Of a stretch of 39,756 nt of DNA, positions 1 through 8,111 are shown piece after piece. The stretch's first letter is position 1; every line of letters starts with the position of its first letter. The stretch is from Streptomyces amritsarensis (lineage in GTDB: Bacteria > Actinomycetota > Actinomycetes > Streptomycetales > Streptomycetaceae), in NCBI RefSeq assembly GCF_001953875.1, contig NZ_MQUR01000002.1:34400-74155 (forward strand). Reading direction: 5' to 3'. The position numbers and the translations under genes were made by a program. Under the pieces are notes generated by a model that made no database searches, was not told where the DNA came from, and saw only the letters and a program-made list of their open reading frames with translations.

Positions 1-15
1 CGACAACGCGGCGAG

Positions 16-63
16 GTGCCGTGCCGGGCGTCGCGACCCGGTGAGCCTTGCCGGTCACGGCAC
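16..63 (-). terminator. Imperfect hairpin at the end of the VOC gene
   Basis: GTGCCGTGCCGG (16-27 area) pairs with CCGGTCACGGCAC (51-63), with one bulged base. The right arm runs into the TAG stop codon of the VOC gene. There is no T-tract, as is common in actinobacterial terminators. The right arm resembles the IclR-gene terminator at 34572-34603. Confidence 0.45.
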
Positions 64-458
64 TACCGCAGGGCCGGCTGGAGGAGGTCCCAGCGGTTGC
101 CGTACAGGTCCTCGAAGACGGCGACGGAGCCGTAGGGCTCGTGGCGCGGGGCCTCCAGGAAGCGGACGCCCTCGGCGGTCATCCGGGCGTGGTCTCGGGC
201 GAAGTCGTCCGTGTGGAGGAAGAAGCCGACGCGGCCGCCGGTCTGGTCGCCGACGCGGGAGCGCTGTGCGTCGTCCTTGGCGCGGGCCAGCAGCAGGGCG
301 GACTCGGTCGCGCCGGGCGGACGGACGACGACCCAGCGGGACCCGTCCGGGCGGGCGGTGTCCTCGGCCAGGTCGAAGCCGAGGGCGCGCGTGTAGAAGT
401 CGATGGCCTCGTCGTAGTCGTGGACCACGAGGGCGGTCAGGGCGATGTGGGATGACAT
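63..458 (-). CDS. VOC-family (glyoxalase/bleomycin-resistance fold) protein
   Basis: A 131-residue protein of single-domain vicinal-oxygen-chelate length. The N-terminal strand-helix 'DYDEAIDFYTRALGF' and the C-terminal 'AVFEDLYGNRWDLLQP' are typical of the family, and the Glu in 'FEDLYGN' is the usual last metal ligand. Members bind a metal and act as isomerases, dioxygenases or drug-binding proteins; the substrate cannot be told from sequence. The ATG start lies only 4 bp after the lutC stop, so the gene is probably the last cistron of the lut operon. Fold assignment is firm, function is open. Confidence 0.85.
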   Translation of the reverse strand: MSSHIALTALVVHDYDEAIDFYTRALGFDLAEDTARPDGSRWVVVRPPGATESALLLARAKDDAQRSRVGDQTGGRVGFFLHTDDFARDHARMTAEGVRFLEAPRHEPYGSVAVFEDLYGNRWDLLQPALR

Positions 459-462
459 GGCC

Positions 463-1146
463 CTATTGTGTCCCCGGCCGCGGGTCCGGGTCCGGCCGCG
501 GGTCGGGGGCTGCCACGAGGACCACGTCCAGTGTGCGGGGGCCGTGGACGCCCTCCACCCGTTCCAGCTCGATGTCGCTGGTCGCCGAGGGGCCGGAGAT
601 CCAGGTCAGCGGGCGCCCCGGGTCCAGGAGCGGCAGCGCCTCGGGGACGGAGTCCACGACCTGCCCGGGGACGCGTACGAGGCAGATGTGGTGGTCGGGG
701 ACGAGGGTGATGCGGCGGCGGCCCTGGCTGGGGCCCCCGTCGAGGACGATCGTGCCGGTCTCGGCGATCGCGAGGGCGCAGCCGGTCACGACGGCGTCGA
801 CCCGGTCCAGGTCCCGGGGCGTCTGCGCCGCGTGGTCGGTCACGAAGGTGAGCGACGGGTCGGACGGCAGGCCGAAGCCGAGGTCGGGCGGGAGCTGCAC
901 CGTGGCGGCGTCCGCGAGGAGGCGGCCCAGCAGGTCGCGCAGGCCGTCCTCGTCGGTGCGGTGGACCCGCGCCCGGTACTCGGCGAGGTGTGCCGCGAGC
1001 AGGTCCACGCGCTCCTGCGGGGTGCGCGTGGCGTGGACGCGCAGGTAGTCCCGCGGGATGTCGGCATCGGGACCGGGCCCCGTCTGCGCGGCCGGTTGCT
1101 GCACGGCCCGGCGGATGCGGGCCAGGATGCGGTCCTTGCTGGTCAC
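463..1146 (-). CDS. lutC: Lactate utilization protein C (LUD domain)
   Basis: A 227-residue LUD-domain (DUF162) protein. 'AIAETGTIVLD' and 'LVPDHHICLV' are hallmark stretches of LutC/YkgG proteins. The start is the GTG that overlaps the lutB stop (GTGA), giving a normal N-terminus, 'VTSKDRILARIRRAV'. LutC works with LutA and LutB in the iron-sulfur L-lactate-oxidising complex that feeds pyruvate to the cell. Gene order lutA-lutB-lutC with 4-bp overlaps implies one coupled transcript. Confidence 0.93.
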   Translation of the reverse strand: MTSKDRILARIRRAVQQPAAQTGPGPDADIPRDYLRVHATRTPQERVDLLAAHLAEYRARVHRTDEDGLRDLLGRLLADAATVQLPPDLGFGLPSDPSLTFVTDHAAQTPRDLDRVDAVVTGCALAIAETGTIVLDGGPSQGRRRITLVPDHHICLVRVPGQVVDSVPEALPLLDPGRPLTWISGPSATSDIELERVEGVHGPRTLDVVLVAAPDPRPDPDPRPGTQ

Positions 1147-2627
1147 TGCGGGGTTCCCCGTTCTCGGGTCCACCAGTCGCGGAACGACTCGGCGGGTACG
1201 GAGGGCAGCTCGCGGGTGTCGGTCCAGGCCCGGCCGGGGCCGGGCAGCCGGCGCGGGGTTAGCCTGCGGGCGCGGGCCAGCAGGCGCTCCCCCGCGCGCA
1301 GGGCCCCGGGGCGGTCCAGGAGCAGCCGGGCGGCGCGCACGGCGGCGCGTTCGGCGGTGTGCCCGTGTGCGGGGCGGATCCGTACGCGGATGCCGTGCCG
1401 GGTCACCGGCCCGCCCTGGGCCACCCGTTCGCGCAGGTGGACGAGGATCTCGGGGATGTCGATGGCGACCGGGCAGACGTCGTAGCAGGCCCCGCACAGG
1501 GTGGAGGCGTAGGGCAGCGACGCGTCGATCGCGCTGCCGGTGCCTCGCAGTTGGGGGCTGAGGACGGCGCCGATGGGGCCGGGGTAGACGGATCCGTAGG
1601 CGTGGCCGCCGGCCCGCTCGTAGACGGGGCAGACGTTGAGGCAGGCGGAGCACCGGATGCAGCGCAGGGCCTGGCGGCCGGTCTCGTCGGCGAGGGTGTC
1701 GGTGCGGCCGTTGTCGAGGAGGACGAGGTGGAAGGCGGAGGGCCCGTCGCCGTCCGCACCTCTCGAAGGGCCCAGGCCGGTCCACATGGTCGTGTACGGG
1801 TTCATCCGCTCGGCCGTCGAGGAGCGCGGCAGGGTCTGGAGGAAGATCTCCAGGTCGCGGAAGGTGGGGACGACCTTCTCGATGCCCACGACCGAGATCA
1901 GGGTCTCGGGGAGGGTCAGGCACATCCGGCCGTTGCCCTCGGATTCGAGGACGACCATGGTGCCCGTCTCGGCGACCATGAAGTTGGCGCCGGAGACGGC
2001 GACCTTGGCGCGCAGGAACTTCTCGCGCAGGTGCAGGCGCGCCGCCTCGGCCAGTTCCCGCGGGTCGTCGCCGAGCGCGTCGGGCGCGGGGCGGCCCCAG
2101 CGGCCCATCTCGGCGCGGAAGATGTCGCGGATCTCGGCCCGGTTGCGGTGGATGGCGGGCACCAGGATGTGGGAGGGCCGGTCGCGGCCGAGCTGCACGA
2201 TGAGTTCGGCGAGGTCGGTCTCGTAGGCCGCGATCCCCGCTGCTTCCAGGGCCTCGTTGAGGCCGATCTCCTGGGTGGCCATCGACTTGACCTTGACGAC
2301 CTCGCGCTCGCCGGTCGCGCGGACGAGTTCCGTGACGATCCGGTTGGCCTCGTCCGCGTCGACGGCCCAGTGGACGGTGCCGCCCGCGGCGGTCACCGCC
2401 GCCTCCAACCGGAGAAGGTGGCGGTCGAGGTGGCGCAGGGTGTGGTCCTTGACGGCCTTGCCGGCGGCGCGCAGCCGGTCCCAGTCCGCCAGCTCGGCGA
2501 CGGCCCGCGCCCGCTTGTCGCGGATGGTGTGCGTGGCGTGCCGGAGGTTGGCGCGCAGCACACCGTCGCGTACGGCTTCGCGGGCCGCTTCGGGGAAGGC
2601 GGGCATGCCGAGGTCGGTGCGGGTCAT
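1143..2627 (-). CDS. lutB: Lactate utilization protein B, iron-sulfur protein
   Basis: A 494-residue LutB. The N-terminal LUD domain contains 'VKVKSMATQEIGLNEAL' and 'VSGANFMVAETGTMVVLESEGNGRMCLTL' stretches. Two ferredoxin-like cysteine clusters follow: 'CIRCSACLNVCPVY' and 'CGACYDVCPVAIDIP', each able to hold a [4Fe-4S] centre for electron transfer from lactate. The ATG at 2627 overlaps the lutA stop (ATGA), and the end overlaps the lutC start. Longer in-frame upstream sequence is lutA read in another frame and is not part of the protein. Confidence 0.95.
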   Translation of the reverse strand: MTRTDLGMPAFPEAAREAVRDGVLRANLRHATHTIRDKRARAVAELADWDRLRAAGKAVKDHTLRHLDRHLLRLEAAVTAAGGTVHWAVDADEANRIVTELVRATGEREVVKVKSMATQEIGLNEALEAAGIAAYETDLAELIVQLGRDRPSHILVPAIHRNRAEIRDIFRAEMGRWGRPAPDALGDDPRELAEAARLHLREKFLRAKVAVSGANFMVAETGTMVVLESEGNGRMCLTLPETLISVVGIEKVVPTFRDLEIFLQTLPRSSTAERMNPYTTMWTGLGPSRGADGDGPSAFHLVLLDNGRTDTLADETGRQALRCIRCSACLNVCPVYERAGGHAYGSVYPGPIGAVLSPQLRGTGSAIDASLPYASTLCGACYDVCPVAIDIPEILVHLRERVAQGGPVTRHGIRVRIRPAHGHTAERAAVRAARLLLDRPGALRAGERLLARARRLTPRRLPGPGRAWTDTRELPSVPAESFRDWWTRERGTPQ

Positions 2628-3379
2628 GTCGGCGGTTCCTCCTCGGTCGAGGCCAGGATCTCGGCGAGGTGCAGGGTCCGCAGCGGGCTGTCCGCGCGGC
2701 GCAGGAGTCCGCCCAGGTGGGCGAGGCAGGAGTTGTCGGCGGCGCACAGCACCTCGGCTCCGGTGCCGGCGGCGGAGGCGATCTTGTCGGTGCCCATGGC
2801 GGCGGAGACGTCGGGGTTCTTGACGGCGAAGGTGCCCCCGAAGCCGCAGCACTCCTGCGCGCCCGACAGCTCGACCAGGTCCAGGCCCTTCACCGCGGCG
2901 AGCAGCCGGCGGGGCCGGTCCCCCAGTCCCAGGCCGCGCAGGCCGTGGCAGGAGGGGTGGTAGGTGACGGTGTGCGGGAAGTACGCGCCGACGTCGGTCA
3001 CCCCGAGCACGTCGACGAGGAACTCGGTGAGCTCGTACACGCGCGGCGCGAGCGATGTGGCCGCGTCCGCCAGGTCCGTGCCGCGCCCCTCCCGCTCGGC
3101 CTTCCGTCCGATCCGCGGGTAGTGCTCGCGGATCATCGCGGCGCAGGAACCGGAGGGGGTGACCACGTAGGCGTGGCCGGCGAAGGCCGCGGCGGTGCGC
3201 AGCAGCAGCGGTTCGGTCTCGTGCCGGTAGCCCGTGTTGTACAGCGGCTGCCCGCAGCAGCTCTGGGCGGCGGGGAAGTCCACGGCGACGCCGAGCCGCT
3301 CCAGGAGGCGGACGACGGCGATGCCGGTCTGCGGGTACAGCGCGTCGTTGACGCAGGTGACGAACAGGGCGACACGCAT
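2624..3379 (-). CDS. lutA: Lactate utilization protein A, CCG-domain protein
   Basis: About 251 residues with two cysteine-rich CCG domains: 'SCCGQPLYNTGY' and 'ECCGFGGTFAV', plus 'YHPSCHGLRGLG'. These domains bind iron-sulfur clusters in heterodisulfide-reductase-like and lactate/glycolate oxidase subunits. The ATG at 3379 gives the normal start 'MRVALFVTCVNDALYP'; a GTG at 3388 would add three residues. Neither has a Shine-Dalgarno sequence, but TATTGT (minus strand, 3392-3387) sits 7 nt before the ATG, as expected for a leaderless mRNA. First gene of the lut operon. Confidence 0.93.
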   Translation of the reverse strand: MRVALFVTCVNDALYPQTGIAVVRLLERLGVAVDFPAAQSCCGQPLYNTGYRHETEPLLLRTAAAFAGHAYVVTPSGSCAAMIREHYPRIGRKAEREGRGTDLADAATSLAPRVYELTEFLVDVLGVTDVGAYFPHTVTYHPSCHGLRGLGLGDRPRRLLAAVKGLDLVELSGAQECCGFGGTFAVKNPDVSAAMGTDKIASAAGTGAEVLCAADNSCLAHLGGLLRRADSPLRTLHLAEILASTEEEPPT

Positions 3380-3386
3380 GGTGGGC

Positions 3387-3392
3387 ACAATA
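3387..3392 (-). promoter_or_regulatory. Possible -10 element for a leaderless lutA transcript
   Basis: TATTGT on the minus strand fits TANNNT and ends 7 nt before the lutA ATG. Only 18 bp separate the lutA ATG from the divergent cobF GTG, leaving no room for two ordinary 5' leaders. I see no convincing -35. Confidence 0.35.
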
Positions 3393-3397
3393 GCCGG

Positions 3398-4150
3398 GTG
3401 AAGAAGTTCTCAGTGATCGGCATAGGCGCGGGCGACCCGGACCATCTGACCCTCCAGGCGGTCAGGGCGATCGGCGCGGCGGACGCATTCCTCATTCTGG
3501 AGAAGGGCGAGGAGAAGGCGGATCTGACCGGGCTGCGGCGCGCGATGCTCGACGCGCACGCCCGCTCCGGCCACCGGCTGGTGGAGGGCCGCGACCCGGA
3601 CCGGGACCGGACGCCCGCCGACTACGCCCCGACGGTGGACGGCTGGCGCAGCGCGCGGGCCGAGCTCTTCGAGCGGTTCATCGCCGAGGACCTGGCGGAC
3701 GGGGAGACCGGTGCGTTCCTGGTGTGGGGCGATCCGTCGCTCTACGATTCCACGCTCGCGATCCTCGACGAGGTGCTGGAGCGCGGCCGGGTGGCCTTCG
3801 AGCACGAGGTCGTGCCCGGCATCAGCAGCATCTCCGCGCTGCTGGCCCGGCACCGGACGAATCTGAACCGGGTCGGGCGGCCGGTCCAGATCACCACCGG
3901 GCGGCGGCTGGCCGAGGGCTGGCCGGCCGACGTGGACGACGTGGTGGTGATGCTGGACGCGCGGCACGCCTTCACCGCCCACCTGGACCAGGACCTGTAC
4001 ATCTACTGGGGGGCCTACGTGGGCACCCCGGACGAGATCCTGGTGCAGGGCAGGCTGGCGGAGGTCGCGGGGCGGATCGAGGAGCTGCGGACCGAGGCCC
4101 GCGCCCGCAAGGGCTGGATCATGGACACCTATCTGCTCAGGCGTTCCTGA
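3398..4150 (+). CDS. cobF: Precorrin-6A synthase (deacetylating)
   Basis: A 250-residue SAM-dependent tetrapyrrole methylase of usual CobF length. It opens with 'KKFSVIGIGAGDPDHLTLQAVRAI', the SAM-binding GxGxGD entry of this superfamily, then 'FLVWGDPSLYDST' and 'VVPGISSISALLARH'. CobF catalyses C-1 methylation with loss of acetate in aerobic cobalamin synthesis. No other cob gene is in the window, so it is a solitary pathway gene here. The GTG at 3398 is the only start giving the canonical N-terminus. Its last 14 bp overlap the convergent aminotransferase gene. Confidence 0.93.
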   Translation: MKKFSVIGIGAGDPDHLTLQAVRAIGAADAFLILEKGEEKADLTGLRRAMLDAHARSGHRLVEGRDPDRDRTPADYAPTVDGWRSARAELFERFIAEDLADGETGAFLVWGDPSLYDSTLAILDEVLERGRVAFEHEVVPGISSISALLARHRTNLNRVGRPVQITTGRRLAEGWPADVDDVVVMLDARHAFTAHLDQDLYIYWGAYVGTPDEILVQGRLAEVAGRIEELRTEARARKGWIMDTYLLRRS

Positions 4151-5339
4151 GCAGTTGGTCGGGCAGGGCGGCGGCGAGGCGTGCGTACTCCTCGGGCCGG
4201 TTGTAGATCTGTCCGCAGATCCGGATGCCTCCGCCGCCCGGCCAGGGCCAGATCAGCACCCGGATGCGCAGCCGCGCCGCGATCTCCTCGCGCAGTGCGC
4301 GGGCGGCGTCCGGGGTCTGCGCGATGCCGGGCGGCAGGCGCAGGGTGCGCATGGCGAGGCCGTCGGTGTGCGGGAGCGGTGTGAGGCCGGGGATCTCGGC
4401 GAGCAGCGCGGCGCCGTGGGCGGCGAGGGTGCTGTTGTGGGCGCGTACCTTGGCCGCGTCGAGGGCCTCGATGAGGTCGAGTCCTTCGGGGGCGGCGAGC
4501 CAGCCGGTGTAGTCGGCGGTGGCGCGGTTCTCGACGGAGCGCGGGAAGCCGTGGCCGTCCTCCCAGGAGGGTACGAGCGCCCGGATGCGGTGGCGGTGCT
4601 GCGGGGCGACTGCGAGCAGGGCGGTGCCGGACGGGGCGTAGCCCCATTTGTGGAGGTTGCCGAACCAGAAGTCGGCGCCTGTGGCCAGGGGGTCCGCGAG
4701 CATGCCCGGGGCGTGGGCGCCGTCGACGACGGTGGTGACGCCGCGCTCGCGCAGCTCGGCGATCAGCCGGGGCGAGGCGATGATCCGGGCGGTGGGCGAG
4801 CTGACGTGGTCGAGTACGGCGACCCGGGTACGGGGTGTCACCGCGGCGAGCACGGTCTCCCGTACGGCGTCCTCGTCGGGCAGGGCGGGGTCCAGGGCGA
4901 CGGTGGTGACCGGGGCGCGGCGGGCGGCGGCCGCGGTGACGGTGCCGTAGCCGTGGTCGGTCACCAGGATCTCCTCGCCGTCGGCGAGCGGGACGGCGTC
5001 GAGCGCGAGGTTGGCGCCCTCGGTGGCGTTGGCGATGAAGGCGAGGCCGTCGGGGTCGGCGGCGAGGTGCGCGGCGATCTTTGTGCGGGCCTGTTCGAGG
5101 CGGTCCGGCAGGGTGGTGAAGAAGGCGTCGGGATCGGCGTGGACCTCGGCGCGGAGCGCGGCCTGGGCCTCCTGGACGGGCACGGGGACCGCGCCGAAGG
5201 AGCCGTGGTTGAGGTGGGCGACGCGCGGGTCGAGGCGGAAGAGGGCGGGCCCGCCGGGGAATTCGCCCGGCCGTTCCCCTGCGGGGGGCTCGGCGGGGCG
5301 GCGGTCTGGGCGGTGGTCGGGGCGTGTCGTCTCGGTCAC
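4137..5339 (-). CDS. Class V aminotransferase-fold PLP enzyme (isopenicillin-N epimerase-like)
   Basis: A 400-residue fold-type I PLP enzyme. 'RVAHLNHGSFGAVP' is the N-terminal signature of the CefD-like subgroup, 'VVDGAHAPGM' carries the Asp and His that contact the cofactor, and 'FWFGNLHKWGYAPSG' holds the Schiff-base lysine. Relatives are isopenicillin-N epimerase, cysteine desulfurases and ergothioneine EgtE; the substrate is not evident. The GTG at 5339 has GGAGG 4-5 nt upstream. The gene ends inside the end of cobF, an antisense overlap of 14 bp. Confidence 0.88.
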   Translation of the reverse strand: MTETTRPDHRPDRRPAEPPAGERPGEFPGGPALFRLDPRVAHLNHGSFGAVPVPVQEAQAALRAEVHADPDAFFTTLPDRLEQARTKIAAHLAADPDGLAFIANATEGANLALDAVPLADGEEILVTDHGYGTVTAAAARRAPVTTVALDPALPDEDAVRETVLAAVTPRTRVAVLDHVSSPTARIIASPRLIAELRERGVTTVVDGAHAPGMLADPLATGADFWFGNLHKWGYAPSGTALLAVAPQHRHRIRALVPSWEDGHGFPRSVENRATADYTGWLAAPEGLDLIEALDAAKVRAHNSTLAAHGAALLAEIPGLTPLPHTDGLAMRTLRLPPGIAQTPDAARALREEIAARLRIRVLIWPWPGGGGIRICGQIYNRPEEYARLAAALPDQLLRNA

Positions 5340-5348
5340 GGGACCTCC

Positions 5349-5400
5349 GGGGTGCGGGCGGCGCGGCTGTCGCCCGGATCATCCCCCGCCGCCGCACCCC
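5349..5400 (-). terminator. Imperfect GC hairpin between GH71-like and aminotransferase genes
   Basis: GGGGTGCGGGCGGCG (5349-5363) pairs with CGCCGCCGCACCCC (5387-5400), with one bulged G. On the minus strand it lies after the glycosidase gene and directly before the aminotransferase ribosome binding site, so it may be a terminator or an attenuator. Confidence 0.4.
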
Positions 5401-5504
5401 TGGGAAAGCCCGCCTCCGGCCACCCGCGGGGTCCCCGGACGGAGTGCGGTGGACGAGGTGCGGTGCCGGGCGCCGCGGGGCGGGCGGGACTTCTCGGGCA
5501 GCCT

Positions 5505-7244
5505 CTACGGTTCGCGGCCGCTGGTCGCCGCGTAGTACTGGAGGTCCTGGACGTCGACCGCGTGGTCGACGCGGTAGGGCAGGTCGACCTCGGCGGTCGC
5601 CTTTCCGCCCCGGACGACGTGTGCCCCGCTGGTGCCCGCCTTCAGCGGCAGCAGCTCGGCGTGGATCCCGGCGGGGGCGTCGTGGCTGCTCCGGGTCGTG
5701 CCGACGGTCGTGCTCACGGCCGCGGGAGAGGTGAGGAAGCTGAGCACCTCCACCGTGTCGCGGGCCGGGGCGCTCCCCTTGCGCAGCGACATCAGCAGTG
5801 ACTGGTCGCCGGTCGGGTCGGCGTCCGCGAACTGCGTGCGCGCGGTGAGGTACAGGGTGTCCCGGACGATCTTCGGCCAGTCGCCCGTCTTGAACCGGGT
5901 CAGGTAGTACGAGGTGAGGTCGAGGTAGGCGTGGCCGTTGTGCAGGGACGGCGCGAACTGGCTGCCCTCGGAGTAGTCGTTCCAGGTGGTGAGCTGGACC
6001 CAGTCGGCGCCGTCCTCGATGGCGCGGGTCCATGTGGCGCGCAGGGTGGCCGTGTTGCCGGCCTCGTCGTAGATGCCCTGGTTGGGGCGGGCGTCCTGGA
6101 CCGACACGGGCTGCATCCAGATCTTGCCCATGCCGTGGGCCCGCCGGACGTCGCGGGTGGAGCTCTCCTGGCCGACGTAGCTGCGGCTGCCCCACTCGGA
6201 GAAGCCGTGGCTGATCGGCGCGAACTCGCCGCTGTGGGCGCCGAAGTCGAGGAAGAGCGGGACGAAGGCGGTGCGGATGCCGTGGTCGGCCCGGAGGATC
6301 CGGATGACTTCGGTCCACCAGGCCACGTTCTTCGCCTCCGCCTTGAAGGGGGAGACGACGAGCCGGCCGTCGGGGAGCCGGTGCGCGGCGGAGGCGTCGG
6401 CGAGCGTGGCGAGCGCCTCGGCGAGCACGCGGGGGTCGTCGGTCTTCAGGGAGGTCATGTCCGGCATCAACATGATCTTGAAGGCGGGGTCCACCGAACG
6501 GGCCGCCGCCATCAGCAGGTTGGAGCGGTCCCAGTTCTTGCCGGAGAGGGAGAGCAGGTCGAGGGTGAATCCGTCGATGCCGGCGGCCCGGGCCGTGCGC
6601 ACCTCCTGCTGGAGGTTGGCGTACTCCCAGTCGCCGCTCTTGGGTGCGACGGGCAGCGGGCGGTCGCGGAGCAGGCCGCCGTACCGGCCGTGTTTGCCGC
6701 TCTCCCCGTCGGGGTTCAGGTAGTTGCGGGTGTAGTAGTCACGGTCCGCGTCCGCGTTGTCGAGGGAGAGCGGGTACGGGGTGAAGTAGTGGGCGAACAC
6801 CAGCTTCCCGCCCGCTTCGCCGGAGCGCAGGGCGGCCGGCTGGGGCATGTCGAAGGGCAGGGCGCCCGCGGGGCGCCCTGCCCCGGAGTCCGCCGCCCCC
6901 TGGGGGTTGCCCTTGGCCGCCGCGCCCTTGGTGGGCGGCGGGCTCTGCTCCGGCTGCGGGGCGCCCGGGTCGCCGGCGCCGGGCGCGGAGCCGGGCCCGG
7001 TGGGCTGCGCGGGCAAGGCGCCCCGGGCCGTGGCGTTCTGCGCGGGTGTCCCGCCGAGCGGGTCCCAGGCGATGCCGGTGGCCGCGCAGACGCCGACGAG
7101 GAGGAAGCCGGAGAGCAGCAGGGCCAGGAGCGGCCTGCCGCCCCGGACGGCCGGCCGGCGCCGGTGCGACACGGGTCGTGCCGCCCGGTCCGCGCCGCGC
7201 TTTCCCCGTCGTGCTCGCCGGTCCGTGCGCCGGTCCGCTGTCAT
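5505..7244 (-). CDS. Secreted or anchored GH71-like endo-alpha-1,3-glucanase
   Basis: 579 residues. An arginine-rich N-terminus is followed by a hydrophobic segment (about residues 39-60), fitting a long signal sequence or membrane anchor. A proline/glycine/alanine-rich linker (about 65-140) leads to a TIM-barrel domain starting 'KLVFAHYFTPYPLSLDN', a mutanase (GH71/GH99-like) opening. 'GIDGFTLDLLSLSG' and 'WVQLTTWNDYSEGSQF' match conserved strands of that family. Members cut alpha-1,3-glucan of fungal walls or dental-type polysaccharide. Start ATG has GGGAGGGG 6 nt upstream. It stands alone on the minus strand. Confidence 0.82.
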   Translation of the reverse strand: MTADRRTDRRARRGKRGADRAARPVSHRRRPAVRGGRPLLALLLSGFLLVGVCAATGIAWDPLGGTPAQNATARGALPAQPTGPGSAPGAGDPGAPQPEQSPPPTKGAAAKGNPQGAADSGAGRPAGALPFDMPQPAALRSGEAGGKLVFAHYFTPYPLSLDNADADRDYYTRNYLNPDGESGKHGRYGGLLRDRPLPVAPKSGDWEYANLQQEVRTARAAGIDGFTLDLLSLSGKNWDRSNLLMAAARSVDPAFKIMLMPDMTSLKTDDPRVLAEALATLADASAAHRLPDGRLVVSPFKAEAKNVAWWTEVIRILRADHGIRTAFVPLFLDFGAHSGEFAPISHGFSEWGSRSYVGQESSTRDVRRAHGMGKIWMQPVSVQDARPNQGIYDEAGNTATLRATWTRAIEDGADWVQLTTWNDYSEGSQFAPSLHNGHAYLDLTSYYLTRFKTGDWPKIVRDTLYLTARTQFADADPTGDQSLLMSLRKGSAPARDTVEVLSFLTSPAAVSTTVGTTRSSHDAPAGIHAELLPLKAGTSGAHVVRGGKATAEVDLPYRVDHAVDVQDLQYYAATSGREP

Positions 7245-7444
7245 CGTGGCCCCTCCCGCGAATGCGCCCCGGTGGGGGCTGGACAGCAGTAGAGCCCATT
7301 ACCGGCGTCCGGACAACCGTTCCCGGGGCGGCGGCCCGGAGGGTTGCCGCGGCGCGCGGTCGGTCGCCCCCTCTCCTTCGGGGACGACCCGCCGGGTCGA
7401 GGGGCGGGGCGGCGCTGACCTGGGCGGCAGCGGACCCACAGATC

Positions 7445-7459
7445 GGAATGCGACATTCC
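7445..7459. promoter_or_regulatory. Perfect 15-bp inverted repeat upstream of NB-ARC-like gene
   Basis: GGAATG-CGA-CATTCC is an exact dyad with a 3-base centre and is relatively AT-rich for this genome. It fits a dimeric regulator site about 90 bp before the probable start. The binding protein is unknown. Confidence 0.5.
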
Positions 7460-7469
7460 CCTAGCGATA

Positions 7470-7489
7470 TGGCGCAAGTGGCGCATAAT
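7470..7489 (+). promoter_or_regulatory. TGGCGCA direct repeat followed by -10-like CATAAT
   Basis: TGGCGCA occurs at 7470-7476 and 7479-7485, with CATAAT (7484-7489) overlapping the second copy. Short direct repeats next to a -10 resemble activator sites, though 9 bp differs from the 11-bp phase of SARP sites. Confidence 0.35.
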
Positions 7490-7546
7490 CGACGTCACAC
7501 GGCCGAAAGATCCCTGTGGGCACGGCCGCGCTTGGTCACGCATGCG

Positions 7547-8029
7547 ATGGGGGGCATCGTGCCGATGAGGGAATCAGGGTCGACCGCCAGGCTCCCGGCG
7601 ACGTCCGCCGAGATGTCCAGGCTGCTCACCGCCGTCCGGCGGGGGCGGGTGCTGACCGTGGCGGGCGGCTTCCGCGAGCCGCGGAGCCTGCTGGTGCGGG
7701 AGATCGCACGGCGGCTGGCGTCCAACTTCTACGACGGAGTGGCGGTCGTCGAGCTCGGCCCGCTCGAGGGCGGCTACGGCGTCCGCGAACTCACCGCCGA
7801 ACTGGGCTCCGTGCCCGGCGTACCCGCACCGCCCTGCGGGACGACGACGTACGCCGCGTCCTGGCTGGCCGAGCGGGACATGCTGCTGGTCCTGGACGGC
7901 ACCGAGCAGCTCGGCCAGGACGCCCTGGCCTGGCTGCGCAAGCTGCTGGCCGTGGCCCCGGGGCTGCGGATCCTGGCCGCCGGACGGTCCCCGCTGGCGT
8001 TCGACCAGGAGCGCATCCACCGGCTCTGA
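7547..8029 (+). CDS. Stand-alone NB-ARC/AfsR-like nucleotide-binding domain lacking a P-loop
   Basis: About 160 residues resembling the first part of the NB-ARC ATPase domain of AfsR/LuxR-type regulators: '[16 protein letters not shown]', '[24 protein letters not shown]', '[13 protein letters not shown]' (Walker B, compare LLVLDNCEHL) and '[28 protein letters not shown]'. Where the family has GPGGVGKTR, this protein has GGFREPRS, so the Walker A lysine motif is gone. It stops exactly where the family continues into 'xPL', without recognisable continuation in other frames. It may be a degenerate paralogue, a dominant-negative partner or a decaying gene. Start is uncertain: ATG at 7547, 7565 (GGGGGG upstream) or 7469. 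Confidence 0.65.
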   Translation: MGGIVPMRESGSTARLPATSAEMSRLLTAVRRGRVLTVAGGFREPRSLLVREIARRLASNFYDGVAVVELGPLEGGYGVRELTAELGSVPGVPAPPCGTTTYAASWLAERDMLLVLDGTEQLGQDALAWLRKLLAVAPGLRILAAGRSPLAFDQERIHRL

Positions 8030-8040
8030 CCGGTGCCCGG

Positions 8041-8057
8041 GGCTGCGCGGCGCAGCC
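8041..8057. terminator. Perfect palindrome after the NB-ARC-like gene
   Basis: GGCTGCGC-G-GCGCAGCC, 8-bp arms around a single base, lies 11 bp after the stop codon. A 1-nt loop would open to about 5 nt. It may be a terminator or a protein-binding palindrome. Confidence 0.35.
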
Positions 8058-8111
8058 GGAGCACGCCGGCCCACTTCTCGGCGAGCCGCACGGGTGCGCC
8101 CCGGGGAGGCC

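Larger units (their letters stand above)
7245..7546. other. 302-bp divergent intergenic region with repeats
   Basis: The region lies between the GH71-like gene (minus) and the NB-ARC-like gene (plus). It holds the perfect inverted repeat GGAATG-CGA-CATTCC (7445-7459) and, 11 bp later, TGGCGCA twice at 9-bp spacing (7470-7476, 7479-7485), followed by CATAAT. No gene is supported. Confidence 0.5.

Noticed and set aside
1359..2963. Long plus-strand open frames across the lut operon
   Set aside because: They are antisense to clear lutB/lutA sequence and their products are low-complexity without family features.
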